Assembly (NCBI GenBank): GCA_002344215.1
Contig: DDSV01000051.1
Coordinates: 126,023 to 190,022, forward strand
DNA length: 64,000 nucleotides
Source of the DNA: Akkermansiaceae bacterium UBA2381
Lineage (GTDB): Bacteria > Verrucomicrobiota > Verrucomicrobiia > Verrucomicrobiales > DEV007
Reading direction: 5' to 3'
Position 1 is the stretch's first letter, and every line of letters starts with the position of its first letter. Under the pieces are notes generated by a model, which saw only the letters and a list, made by a program, of their open reading frames with translations, searched no databases and had not been told where the DNA came from. Both the position numbers and the translations under genes were made by a program. Positions 16,662 to 25,634 of this stretch are shown in pieces.

Positions 16662-18080
16662 CTAAAAGAGCGGCAGTCCGCCGAGGAGCAGATGGATGGC
16701 CCCCAGGCCGAGGCAGGCCCAGCCGAGCGGAATCTGCACCTTGGCCAGTTTGCGGATCGATCCCTCGCTCTTTTTGACGAGTTCCTCCGCCTTCGCGTTT
16801 TTGGCGCTGGTACTGACAATGAGTTCCAGCCCGAGAAACAGTCCGGTTACGATTGCTGCCGCCTGCGGGAGAATATTGGAAAAGGGGCTCGCCAGACTGA
16901 AGACAAGAAAGAGTAGTCCGACGATGAGCGTTGCCACCCCGACGATGCCGCGTACCGATTTCAGCGGTCCGAACATCTGTGCCGCCTTCGGCGATTTGGC
17001 TTCGAGCCAGGGCATGATCGCAATCAATCCCGAAAGGAAGAGCGTCGCCGAGAGGATGAATTTGAAAAGGCTGTTTGGCCCGCCGCTCGCCCCGCCGTTA
17101 CTTACCTTGATTACCGAGGTGCGGATGCGCCAGCTGTCACCGACCCATGAGTTTTTGAAAGGGGGCGCTTTGGCCAAATCGCGGGTCACGATGGTGAGCG
17201 ACTGCACCGAGGCGTTCTCATCATCGCTCTTGAGGCGCCAGGCCACCTCCACCGGCAATCCATAGGTGAGCGTCTCACCGAGCAGGGTTTTGTCGGCGAC
17301 CTGCCAATCCCCCGCGATGCGAACGGCGATGACATTGTCCTCGCGTTGTCCCTTATCGTTGATCTCAAGAAATCTCTCGACTTCGGCCGCCAGCCTATCC
17401 GGATCTCCGGGGCCATTAAAATAGGCGGAGTGGGGATCCCAGGTCGTGGCGTCGATCTTCGCCTCGATTTCCGTGTTGGCTTCTTTGCGCTGCCCGTCGA
17501 TGGACTTCAGGAGGGACTTCACCCCTTCGTTCTTCGAGTCCAGTTCGACGGCGACCGCCAGCATGTCCTTAAACTGCTGGTATTTCTTATCCACAATCCG
17601 GTCGGAGAGCGAGTCGATGTGCTGCATGTCACGATTGATTTCGTCGAGAATCTTCCGGGCGAGAAGCACGTCGTATTGATTGACTGCCTCAAGACCTGTC
17701 TTGAGTTCATTCCATACAAACGAGGTGCGCCGGGGAGGGGCCGCGCCCAGAGCGGTATTGACCGCCTGATCAATTGCCGCCTCCGTGGATCCGTATTTAG
17801 CTTCGAACCCGGCCATGAACTTATTGAGCTCCCCGAGCTCACCTTTTTGCAGAGCGCGGAAGTCCTCAAGGTTCTGACGATAGCGCGGGGCAATCTCATC
17901 GATCTCCCCGCCGAAGGAAACGTTGGTGCTGAATTTCTGAAACATGCCTTGTTTGGTGCTGTTCCAGAATTCCTCGAGTTTTGCGATGTCCTTTTGCGCC
18001 TCCTCTGCGGTCGCGGCAGAGAGCTCGTGGGTTGCAAACAACATGGATGCCGCCAGCATTGAATAGATCCAGGATTTCAT
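16662..18080 (-). CDS. Membrane-anchored periplasmic protein, unknown
   Basis: The 472-residue product has a signal peptide (residues 1-23, ending HELSAA). A mostly helical region follows (residues about 24-220, rich in K/E/D/Q), then a mixed part with AVRIAGDWQVADKTLLGETLTYGLPVEVAWRL near residues 260-290. The C-terminal third has four hydrophobic segments (SLFKFILSATLFLSGLIAIM, GVATLIVGLLFLVFSLASPF, AAAIVTGLFLGLELIV, LGWACLGLGAIHLLLGG). The C-terminal segments may anchor the helical domain in the inner membrane. I do not recognise the family. It lies 90 bp upstream of the frameshifted gene on the same strand, and both are preceded by coiled-coil-like sequence, so they may belong to one process. 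Confidence 0.7.
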   Translation of the reverse strand: MKSWIYSMLAASMLFATHELSAATAEEAQKDIAKLEEFWNSTKQGMFQKFSTNVSFGGEIDEIAPRYRQNLEDFRALQKGELGELNKFMAGFEAKYGSTEAAIDQAVNTALGAAPPRRTSFVWNELKTGLEAVNQYDVLLARKILDEINRDMQHIDSLSDRIVDKKYQQFKDMLAVAVELDSKNEGVKSLLKSIDGQRKEANTEIEAKIDATTWDPHSAYFNGPGDPDRLAAEVERFLEINDKGQREDNVIAVRIAGDWQVADKTLLGETLTYGLPVEVAWRLKSDDENASVQSLTIVTRDLAKAPPFKNSWVGDSWRIRTSVIKVSNGGASGGPNSLFKFILSATLFLSGLIAIMPWLEAKSPKAAQMFGPLKSVRGIVGVATLIVGLLFLVFSLASPFSNILPQAAAIVTGLFLGLELIVSTSAKNAKAEELVKKSEGSIRKLAKVQIPLGWACLGLGAIHLLLGGLPLF

Positions 18081-18316
18081 TCGCGATAAGTAGGGTCAAA
18101 GGATTCGAATTCGTGTATTGAAACTCTCCGGGTAGGTTGAAACGACGGGGTGAGTCCGGGTGATATCAGTGTAGGGAAAATTATTTAGGTGGAAAGTGTT
18201 TTGTGAGCCACATCGGGAGAGATTGGTCGGGGGACGGGGAGTGTAAAACCGGGACAGGTAAAGGCCCGGTGTATATCTACTCAAGAACGCCGGATTAGTT
18301 CGTCAGAGTATCTCCC

Positions 18317-19246
18317 TCACCGCCATTGCAAACGATGGCGCTCTCCATGGGCACAATGGAGCGGAGTAAGGCAGCGCAACTCAAGATCGATTCCGTCCTC
18401 GCGAGGGGTGGCCTCGACCCATCCGGCCGGTTGGGAGGCATCGAAGACGTAAGCCGAGGAGGGTAGATTCACGAGATGGATTCCCTCACGGGTGCGGGCG
18501 ATCTCCCACCGGTGGGTATGACCATAAAAATAGGCCTTCACCTGAGGGCGCGACTTCATTACTTCGTAGAGCTCGAAGGAATCGCGGAGTGCACTCATCG
18601 GCTTGAAAACCCTGCCATTTTCGGGACGGATCTTCAGGTGATGATGGGCCATCACCACGGCGGGTTTGTCAGGATGACGGTCGAGCGCGGAGGCGAGCCA
18701 GTCGAGCTGTTCCCGTCCCAGTCGGCCCGCGATCGGGCTGCCGTCTTCGAGGGAATCGAGGAGAAACCAGTTAACGTGCTCCGACGGCAGGAAAGCAGTG
18801 CGGCGTCCGGTCGGACCTCCCCGGTCGGGAAAGGCCCTGGCGCAGGTGTGAGCGAAGACCTCGCGATTGTCGTGATTGCCCATCAGCAGGTGAAGCTCAC
18901 GACGACCGTGGATGAGCGGCTCGATTAACCCGGCGAAGTGGTGGTAGTCATCGGCGTGACCGTGAAGGCGGGCACAGTCCCCGTTGACGATCACTCCGGC
19001 AGTGCCGGCGTCGCGGGAAAGAATCTCCGTGATGGCACGGCCGGCATTTCCCGCCATCCAGGCACCACGGTGGTGCTCTCCGGGATTCGCGGAAATGTGA
19101 GTGTCCGAGATCAGGGCCCACGTGCCCTCCGGAGCCATTGTCCCCCCGGTTGCCATGGCTGCCTCCTGGCTCATCCACGCGGCACCTGCCCCGGCGATTT
19201 CAGCGAGAAAACGGCGGCGATTGAGAACTCCCAGTTCCAGTGGCAT
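18317..19246 (-). CDS. Calcineurin-like metallophosphoesterase, Tat-exported
   Basis: The 309-residue product begins with a Tat-like signal (NRRRFLAEIAGAGAAW). The metal-binding signatures are all present: SDTHI, NGDCARLHG, MGNHDNRE, MAHHHLKI and GHTHRWE. This places it in the calcineurin-like phosphoesterase superfamily with a two-metal site. Substrate is unknown; phosphodiester or nucleotide-type substrates are usual. The protein would fold in the cytoplasm with its metals and then be exported. The hairpin at 19251-19272 overlaps its ribosome site and may control translation. Confidence 0.87.
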   Translation of the reverse strand: MPLELGVLNRRRFLAEIAGAGAAWMSQEAAMATGGTMAPEGTWALISDTHISANPGEHHRGAWMAGNAGRAITEILSRDAGTAGVIVNGDCARLHGHADDYHHFAGLIEPLIHGRRELHLLMGNHDNREVFAHTCARAFPDRGGPTGRRTAFLPSEHVNWFLLDSLEDGSPIAGRLGREQLDWLASALDRHPDKPAVVMAHHHLKIRPENGRVFKPMSALRDSFELYEVMKSRPQVKAYFYGHTHRWEIARTREGIHLVNLPSSAYVFDASQPAGWVEATPREDGIDLELRCLTPLHCAHGERHRLQWR

Positions 19247-19250
19247 TCCG

Positions 19251-19272
19251 ATCCTTAAGATAGCTTAAGGAT
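19251..19272 (-). promoter_or_regulatory. Perfect inverted repeat over the ribosome site
   Basis: A 9-bp perfect inverted repeat (atccttaag / cttaaggat, 4-nt loop) lies 4 bp before the ATG of the metallophosphoesterase gene on the minus strand. The AAGGA ribosome site is part of one arm. It could be an mRNA hairpin that hides the start, or a protein operator. There is no T-run, so it is not a terminator. Confidence 0.6.
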
Positions 19273-19355
19273 ATTTCCCAATGCGCTCTTGTGGCAGTTC
19301 TGTTGCGGTGGATCAGCCTCGATCCCCGCTGCTCTCCGATCCGCCGGGTAAAAGT

Positions 19356-21206
19356 CTACTTCCACTCGACCCGCAGAAACTCAGGTGCCGGCCCATCCCA
19401 GCGCCGGGCTTCACTCGCCGTGCCGCCGAAGTTGGCGCAGAGTCCGAGTTGATCGATTTCAGACCAGCTTGTCGGCGACTCGTCGGAACCGTCAGTCGAG
19501 GTGAAGTCTTTCAATTCGAGGGAAAGCGTTTGCGGAGTTTCCGCTCCCGGGATCTCACGGGTGAAGACAAAGGTCCGCCGGGGGCCGCGATAGTCGCGCC
19601 ATTCGTTTTCCTGGAGCACAAAACTCATCCGGTTCGTCTGCGGCATCCTGAGGGTGATCGTGAGTTTTGCGTTGGCCGGACCGCGCCAGAGGGGATCGGT
19701 GACTTTGCGCGTCCAGAGCTGCTGATGGGTGGGATTGCCCGCGTTCAGCACATACCAGTCACGCAGCCCATCAGTGAAGTCATCAATGAGCGTGCTTGAT
19801 GTCGCGGTCAGGGCGGGAGTTGCTTCCTTCACCGCCGCCGCACTCCGGGTTTGCAGGAGGCTGCTCAGGCAGACTTCAGTCACGGGCTTGGCGTTGCCGG
19901 GGAGGGCTGCGAGAGACTCCGGTTTTGGCAGGGTGTGATAAACGTTGGCGAAGGCATGGAGCGGCAGGTCAGTGGTGTGCAAGGGGAGCATGCCAACGAA
20001 GCTGTCGCCTTCGCGCACGACCGTGGCACTGCGCCAGAAGCGGGCCCGGGGATCGGGATCAATGCTGTAAAAGATCTCACAGCGGGCAACGGGCAGCGTT
20101 TTTGTATCCGGGGTGACCCGAAGTTGAGGCTCAGGTGAGAGGGTGAGAATGCTCTCCGGTGTCTCCGGAAGGGCGGGGCCGTTTTTTAGAAAATGATCGA
20201 ACCAGAGCGGCATCGTCACGGCCACCTCGGGCCTGAGCTGGTGGTTCATGTGCGGAACCCAGCTGTAGCGGGTGGGCTGGTTCTTAATAAGCGCATTCGT
20301 GCGATAGACATCATCCATCCAGCCATGGAAATCGTTCGTGGCACTGCGATGGAGCACGGGACACCGGATGTCCGGCGAGTAGCTCTCGAAGCTGAGGGTT
20401 CGGCGAAACACGTCGACGTTGCCTTTGACCTTGTCCTGCGGCCTTGCCACGATGCCCTTGAAATCATGTGCCTCCCAGCGCCATCCCTGGCCGCCCACTC
20501 CGGGTACCGCGGCTTTGACACGATCGTCAGTGCCGGCGACATACATCGTGAGATTGCCACCCATCGAATAGCCGTGGACGCCGAGCCGACCGGCGTCGAC
20601 CTCGGGCTGCTCTTCGAGAAAGGTCAGGCCACGACGGCAACCGAGTGTGAGGAGATACCAGTTGTTGTTCTTCGGATGTTCCCGGTCCTCGAAAAACTGC
20701 TTCGGCCCCGGCAGCATTGAATCATAGCCGGGCACGTTGAGCTGGGTGGGATCGACCGCGCCCCAATCGGTATTGGGTTCGCCTTCGAGTGCCCCATCGG
20801 GAGTATTGAACGGAGCTTTGCCTGTGCCGCTTCCACCCCAATTCACCGACAACGCCGCGTACCCCCGGCCCACCAGAAATTTCACCTCATGTAGAGAGGC
20901 TCGCTGCCCGCCCCCGTGGATGTGCATCACCGCCGGCAGCTTTTCTCCGCTTCCTTCCGGGAAGCCATAGATCGCCGCCATATGAGCCGGCTGCCCCTTG
21001 AAGGTGCCGATGAGATACCGCACCTGACGAAAGACCCCGCCATCCTCCTTCCACTCACGAATGACTTCCACCTTGAGCGGTTCCTTGCGCGGATCGAAAT
21101 CCGCCCATAGCTCAGCGACGGACTGGGGGATACCTTCGCCGGAGAATGCGTTCGGCGTAGTCAGTAAGACGAGAGCAAAAAGGCGTCGCAGGGATGGAAA
21201 GTGCAT
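19356..21206 (-). CDS. Large secreted alpha/beta hydrolase, acetylxylan-esterase type
   Basis: The 616-residue product has a signal peptide (residues 1-23, ending NAFSG). The core is an alpha/beta hydrolase: VMHIHGGGQRASLHE is the oxyanion loop, VHGYSMGGNLTMYVAG holds the nucleophile Ser, and the MNHQLRPE segment is the likely His region. The central part (ADFDPRKEPLKVEVIREW ... GRGYAALSVNWGG) fits dienelactone-hydrolase or acetylxylan-esterase relatives from this phylum. Residues about 470-616 form a separate beta-rich domain (LIDDFTDGLRDW, LTITLRMPQTNRMSFVLQE) that looks like a carbohydrate-binding module. The gene is convergent with none and divergent from the serine hydrolase gene at 21459, with about 250 bp between. 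Confidence 0.84.
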   Translation of the reverse strand: MHFPSLRRLFALVLLTTPNAFSGEGIPQSVAELWADFDPRKEPLKVEVIREWKEDGGVFRQVRYLIGTFKGQPAHMAAIYGFPEGSGEKLPAVMHIHGGGQRASLHEVKFLVGRGYAALSVNWGGSGTGKAPFNTPDGALEGEPNTDWGAVDPTQLNVPGYDSMLPGPKQFFEDREHPKNNNWYLLTLGCRRGLTFLEEQPEVDAGRLGVHGYSMGGNLTMYVAGTDDRVKAAVPGVGGQGWRWEAHDFKGIVARPQDKVKGNVDVFRRTLSFESYSPDIRCPVLHRSATNDFHGWMDDVYRTNALIKNQPTRYSWVPHMNHQLRPEVAVTMPLWFDHFLKNGPALPETPESILTLSPEPQLRVTPDTKTLPVARCEIFYSIDPDPRARFWRSATVVREGDSFVGMLPLHTTDLPLHAFANVYHTLPKPESLAALPGNAKPVTEVCLSSLLQTRSAAAVKEATPALTATSSTLIDDFTDGLRDWYVLNAGNPTHQQLWTRKVTDPLWRGPANAKLTITLRMPQTNRMSFVLQENEWRDYRGPRRTFVFTREIPGAETPQTLSLELKDFTSTDGSDESPTSWSEIDQLGLCANFGGTASEARRWDGPAPEFLRVEWK

Positions 21207-21458
21207 GGGGTCTGTAGGCGCGACATTACCGGTTGCGGGGTGATCTCGTCTCTAAAAAAATGGGAACTGATCCGTCGCCGCTCAAAAATTAAACCCTGCC
21301 GGCCGGGTTCAGCGATAGTGAAAAAGCGAAAGCATGGGAATGGAATCGTGTCGCCCCTCACGGATCCTGCTGAGTCCGAATTTATACTTAGATCTCCTGA
21401 CTGAAACCACCGCATTCATGATCTTGCCCGGGCCGGCGGATTGCTCCATCGTGGCTCC

Positions 21459-22688
21459 ATGCGTTTCGCCTTCATTCTCTTCATCTCCCTGGCCGCCATT
21501 TCCGTCCACTCTGCGGATACCTACTTCCCTCCCTCCGATGCCGGGGGCGGGTGGCGTGAGGCAAAAACACCGGAGGCCTGCCGTGATCTCGCCGGCATCG
21601 ACCTTTCCCAGCTCGAACCCGCCTATACCCTGACCGAACGCTCCACCGCCCACGGCGGACTGGTGGTCGTTCGCCGGGGTTACCTTTGTTTCGAGCGTTA
21701 CTTCGGCCGGGCCGGTCGCATGGTCAATCCCGACATGGCCTCCACCGGAAAGGCATTTTGCAGCATCGCCTGCGGCATCATGCTGGAGGAGTTCAAAGAG
21801 AAGATTCCGGATGGTCTCAAGACCAAAGTCTTCACCGAGGCCTATTTGCCCCAGGCCTTCCCGCTCGACGATCCCCGCAAGTCCGAGATCACCCTTGGAC
21901 AGCTCCTTTGCATGACCGCCGGCTATTGGGGTGAAGGCCAGACCCCGACCGGGTATGTGAAAGGAAATCCTCTGCCTCAACCACTCAATCCCGTGAAAGG
22001 GCAGGACATCCGCAATCTCGACGAATCCTCTCTGCGCGGGCCGCTCTGGTGCGCTCCCGGTTCCGGGTACTCCTACTCCTCCCCCTCGCCGCACATTGCC
22101 AGCATTGTCCTCCGCAACGTTACCGGGATGGAACTGAAAGACTATATACATGAACGACTCGCCAAACCCCAGGGCTGGGGTGAGTGGGATTATTGCCTCC
22201 ACCGCGGTGACTTCGTCATGCCCCACGCCAACGGGGCAGGAAGCACTGCCCTCCATGCCACCGACGTGATGCGTTTCGGCTACTGTCTTGCCCGTGACGG
22301 GAAATGGCGTGATCAACAACTTGTCCCGCTCGACTACATTCGAAAGTGTCAGACCTGGAGCCCTGACAATGCGCACACTCCCTTCAGCCTCCAGTGGGAA
22401 CACAACGCCGATGGACATGTCGCCGGCGCACCGCGGGATGCGTTCTGGAAGAGTGGTGCCGGAGGTTTCTGTCTCTACGTCGTGCCTTCGCTCGACCTTG
22501 TCATCTACAAGCTCGGAGGCAAGACCGGCCAGTATGATCCCACCCTGACACGCATCCCTCAACCGGAGGCGGACACCTCGCGCGATGGATGGGAGCCGTT
22601 CCCCGGCAGCGCGTTTCAGGAGGGAGCGGGAGCGGCCTCGTTGAACCGGGTTCTGGAAATGGTCTGTGCGTCAGTCAGGGTGGAGTAG
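21459..22688 (+). CDS. Secreted serine hydrolase, beta-lactamase fold
   Basis: Starting at ATG 21459 gives 409 residues with a signal peptide (MRFAFILFISLAAISVHS). The catalytic STGK motif (the SxxK Ser and Lys) is in PDMASTGKAFCSIACG. The second motif position is a YSYSSPS segment (YxN-like, with Ser in place of Asn). This is the penicillin-binding-protein/class C beta-lactamase family, which also has esterases. No substrate is evident. An in-frame ATG at 21441 would add only six residues. A long open frame on the opposite strand is a shadow. Confidence 0.83.
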   Translation: MRFAFILFISLAAISVHSADTYFPPSDAGGGWREAKTPEACRDLAGIDLSQLEPAYTLTERSTAHGGLVVVRRGYLCFERYFGRAGRMVNPDMASTGKAFCSIACGIMLEEFKEKIPDGLKTKVFTEAYLPQAFPLDDPRKSEITLGQLLCMTAGYWGEGQTPTGYVKGNPLPQPLNPVKGQDIRNLDESSLRGPLWCAPGSGYSYSSPSPHIASIVLRNVTGMELKDYIHERLAKPQGWGEWDYCLHRGDFVMPHANGAGSTALHATDVMRFGYCLARDGKWRDQQLVPLDYIRKCQTWSPDNAHTPFSLQWEHNADGHVAGAPRDAFWKSGAGGFCLYVVPSLDLVIYKLGGKTGQYDPTLTRIPQPEADTSRDGWEPFPGSAFQEGAGAASLNRVLEMVCASVRVE

Positions 22689-22751
22689 GACGCTAGGAGC
22701 TCTGGACGGACGCCACGTTTCATCCCCCTGCCTGCCCGATCCTGGACCCTC

Positions 22752-24410
22752 TCAAGGCTCGAACCTGACCCTCTCACTCAGAATCCCGTCATTCGCCTTC
22801 ATTCCGAAATCCGCCGCGGTCCGCACCGGCTTTCCGGCGACGGTGCAGCCGCGGAAAAGGATGTCGGTGACAGGCGGAGCGATCTTTTCCTCGCTCAGAG
22901 CGCGGATGATAGCGTCGGGCATGTCGATTCGGGCGCGGTAGCGGGCATCGTTCCAATGGAGCCCGTCAAAGGTGATGCGCCGGATCGCACCCAGCGGCGC
23001 CTTGGTTGACTCGCGGGTCACGAAGAGGACAAGGGCATGGGAGTTTTCCTCAATCATGCGGCGCTCGCGATTCCGTTCGTAGCGTTCATCGTAGTGCTGC
23101 AGGAGATCCTCAATCCGGACATTGCGGAAGGTGAAATCCTCGTAGATCGCCCCCTCGGTGGTATCGAGCCGGATCCCGTTTGACCCGTTGAGAATATGGA
23201 TGTCCTCGAAGCGGAAATGGCGCATCACCCGGCAGGCGGATTCGCTCCCGATGCGAATCCCGTTCGCCTTGTGCGCCCAGATCACGAGATTGCGATAGAC
23301 CTGATTTTCAGCGACCTCGCGGTCCTCGGCGGCTTTCGGGGTGATGCCGTCATCCTCACAAAACAAGAACGAGTCCGCCACTTCGACATTCGAGCAACCC
23401 ACGACGTCGATCCCGTCATGGTTGGAAAGCCGCACGTCACTGAGGATCTTGATCCAGGAGACTGAGATCTCATTGCAGCGGAGAAATTGCACGTTCCACG
23501 AATAGGAATCGCGCAAGGTGACTCCCCGGATTGAGATGTTTTTTGAGTCCCTGAGATAAAGGAGCCGTCCCGCCTGCTTTTTGATCCCCAAAGCAGCTTC
23601 GTAGGCCTTGCGCACGACATAACCGTTCGCGTCAATCGTGCCCGCCCCCGTGATCGCGACATCGTCGAGATCCGAACCGCTCAGGAATCCGATATAGGCG
23701 GTCGAGCCCGGGATAGGGGTGATGCGGGTGTGATCATCGAGAGCGTGGAGGAGCGCTCCGGAAGAGAGATGGAGCCGCATTGCCGAGCGCAGCCGCAGGC
23801 TTCCACTGCGAAAATGACCTGCCGGCAGAACCAGCGTTCCTCCCATCGGCAGCGTGTCGATTGCGGCCTGGAGGATCGCTGTGTTGTCGGTTTTTCCATC
23901 GCCGATGGCCCCGAGGGCAGTGGCATCGACCGCGTCTTCCGGCACGGGCTCGACCGGTGGATCGGCGAAGAGAAAAAGTTTCTCCCGAAAGTCGAGTTGC
24001 ACGACGAGGGCCATCGGCCGGGCGATCGTGAAGTTGACTGCGTTGCCTTCGATCAGGTGACTGATTCCATAGGCCGTCGGCTGGATGCGTGCGGTCGTGA
24101 CCGGGCCGTCCTTTGTCACCACTTTCACCTGCGCCGCGTTGACTAGAGGAAAACGGGCGTAGTGAATGTCCTTGTAGGCGATCACGGGAACCTCGATCCC
24201 GTCGAGATAGAATCCAAATTTCCCGCTCGGCAGTCCCTCGACGACAGGGGATTTCACTTCCGCAAAAGCGCTGCCGGATGCGACGAGGAGGAAAAGGCAG
24301 ATCCATTTCCCTACCAAAGCACTTGTGAGGAGGTAATCGCCGCTCAGGCGCGTTCCGATAGCGGCCGGTTTTCCCTCCGTTACGTCGGGCTCAGCTCCGA
24401 TGACATTCAT
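22752..24410 (-). CDS. Glycoside hydrolase family 28-like, pectin-degrading type
   Basis: The 552-residue protein has a leader of about 34 residues before a signal segment (VGKWICLFLLVASGSAFA). A TTG at 24317 would give a more normal start, so the true start is uncertain. The parallel beta-helix of GH28 is visible: DATALGAIGDGKTDNTAILQ near residue 160, then NHDGIDVVGCSNVEV and CEDDGITPKA, the position of the catalytic Asp pair. The usual HGxSxGS loop is replaced by HKANGIRIGSES. GH28 enzymes hydrolyse polygalacturonan-like chains; this divergent loop suggests a related but different glycan. It likely works with the esterases in this region. Nearest same-strand gene: L,D-transpeptidase 137 bp downstream at the right. 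Confidence 0.82.
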   Translation of the reverse strand: MNVIGAEPDVTEGKPAAIGTRLSGDYLLTSALVGKWICLFLLVASGSAFAEVKSPVVEGLPSGKFGFYLDGIEVPVIAYKDIHYARFPLVNAAQVKVVTKDGPVTTARIQPTAYGISHLIEGNAVNFTIARPMALVVQLDFREKLFLFADPPVEPVPEDAVDATALGAIGDGKTDNTAILQAAIDTLPMGGTLVLPAGHFRSGSLRLRSAMRLHLSSGALLHALDDHTRITPIPGSTAYIGFLSGSDLDDVAITGAGTIDANGYVVRKAYEAALGIKKQAGRLLYLRDSKNISIRGVTLRDSYSWNVQFLRCNEISVSWIKILSDVRLSNHDGIDVVGCSNVEVADSFLFCEDDGITPKAAEDREVAENQVYRNLVIWAHKANGIRIGSESACRVMRHFRFEDIHILNGSNGIRLDTTEGAIYEDFTFRNVRIEDLLQHYDERYERNRERRMIEENSHALVLFVTRESTKAPLGAIRRITFDGLHWNDARYRARIDMPDAIIRALSEEKIAPPVTDILFRGCTVAGKPVRTAADFGMKANDGILSERVRFEP

Positions 24411-24547
24411 TCCGCAGGTGAATCTACCACTTTAAAACGTTCGGCTTTCATCGATCCGAAGAGATGTCTGATTTGAACCGGTGAGTCAACGTTTTTCAGT
24501 CTGTGGCAAGCGGGTCGCCCAGAGACCGGGTGAGTTCCTCCGGATCC

Positions 24548-25342
24548 CTAACGAACCACCATCACCGGCGTTCCCGGAGGTGCGTTCGCGAAAAAGTGAG
24601 CGGCCATGTCCTCAGGCAGCCGCACACAACCGCTGGAGGCGGGGTAGCCCGGCAGGTAGCCTCCGTGCATTCCGATCGCGTCGTTGAATCGCAAAAAGTT
24701 CGGCATGGATGCCCCTCGAAACTTGGTGCCCGGAGGCGCCTCGTCCCGTCGTTTATCCACGTTGGCCTTCACCACGCCGCCGTGATCGTCGACGTATTCT
24801 CCGTAGAGGTTCGAACGGTGATGGGGACTCTTCTCCGTGATGCGGAAGGAACCCGTCGGCGTGTCGTAACCCGGACGCCCCGTCGATACACGCGAGACAC
24901 CCGCCAGTTCCTGCCCCTTGTAGAAGTAGGCGCGCTGCGTCCGCAGATCGATCCGGATCGAGGGGCTGCCACTTAGATGATCACCGTTCCAATAGGAAGC
25001 TCCATCCGGGGAGGGATCGAGCGCCTCACCCCGTTGCGGAGTTCCGTTCGGGTAGCGGGGATCCCGGGCATCGTAGGGGTGCGGTCCGGTCGGATATCCC
25101 CGAGGATCGTAGTGGCCGCGCATTGCGTAGGGGGAGGGATCACCCCGGTAGGGGCCACGGTCGTAGCGGGAATATTCGCGCGACCGGCATCCCGTCAAAG
25201 ACAGGATCGTGCCCGCGGACACGACCACGGCGAGCATCATTCTCAGACTTCCGGCGGCAGCACGCCGACGCGGCCCACTTCTTCGGATGCTCGTGCCGGG
25301 GCCTTTCCCATGAAACAAAGTTCTCATCCGGATTTGCTTCAC
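24548..25342 (-). CDS. L,D-transpeptidase (YkuD) lipoprotein, long N-terminus
   Basis: The frame opens at GTG 25342 (MKQIRMRTLF). An Arg-rich cytoplasmic leader precedes a membrane segment ending in a lipobox (ILSLTGC, Cys-52). A Pro/Tyr/Arg-rich linker (residues about 55-110) follows, and then the YkuD domain from about residue 125 (IRIDLRTQRAYFYKGQEL). The active site is MHGGYLPGYPASSGCVRLP, with His and the nucleophile Cys. It probably remodels peptidoglycan from a lipid anchor. The 18-bp palindrome at 25456-25473 lies 113 bp upstream, next to a TATTATA-like sequence (about 25404-25412). Confidence 0.85.
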   Translation of the reverse strand: MKQIRMRTLFHGKGPGTSIRRSGPRRRAAAGSLRMMLAVVVSAGTILSLTGCRSREYSRYDRGPYRGDPSPYAMRGHYDPRGYPTGPHPYDARDPRYPNGTPQRGEALDPSPDGASYWNGDHLSGSPSIRIDLRTQRAYFYKGQELAGVSRVSTGRPGYDTPTGSFRITEKSPHHRSNLYGEYVDDHGGVVKANVDKRRDEAPPGTKFRGASMPNFLRFNDAIGMHGGYLPGYPASSGCVRLPEDMAAHFFANAPPGTPVMVVR

Positions 25343-25455
25343 AATGTTGATTATTCCTGTCGTTCGGTCTTCTCGATGGAGTCTTTAACCCTCTCGCTGT
25401 ATCTATAATACGGGTGGCGGCGCGGAGAGATTAGCTTCGTGGAGTCCCTTCGGCG

Positions 25456-25473
25456 ATGGGGTGTTCACCCCAT
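25456..25473. promoter_or_regulatory. 18-bp palindrome, copy 1 of 3
   Basis: ATGGGGTGTTCACCCCAT is a perfect inverted repeat (8-bp arms, 2-bp centre). It sits between the L,D-transpeptidase gene on the minus strand and the alcohol dehydrogenase gene on the plus strand. Two other copies at 31659-31676 and 34765-34782 have one base changed in one arm. This looks like an operator or a sigma-factor-type control site. Confidence 0.65.
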
Positions 25474-25634
25474 GCGGAGATTGGAACCGGGTTGAAGGTG
25501 AGAGGTATCGGCGGCTCCGGAAACGCCTGAAATGCCGGGCGGGACTTGCCGGGTGAGCGAGGTAGGGCAAACCCCCATAAACCCGTCCCGCCCCCCATGG
25601 TATCGATTGAAAGCAGAAGCTTAAAAATCATCCC

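Noticed and set aside
21309..22562. Long minus-strand open frame of 417 codons
   Set aside because: It lies antisense to the serine hydrolase gene, whose motifs (signal peptide, STGK) are clear. The antisense product has no recognisable features and is a by-product of GC-rich codon use.
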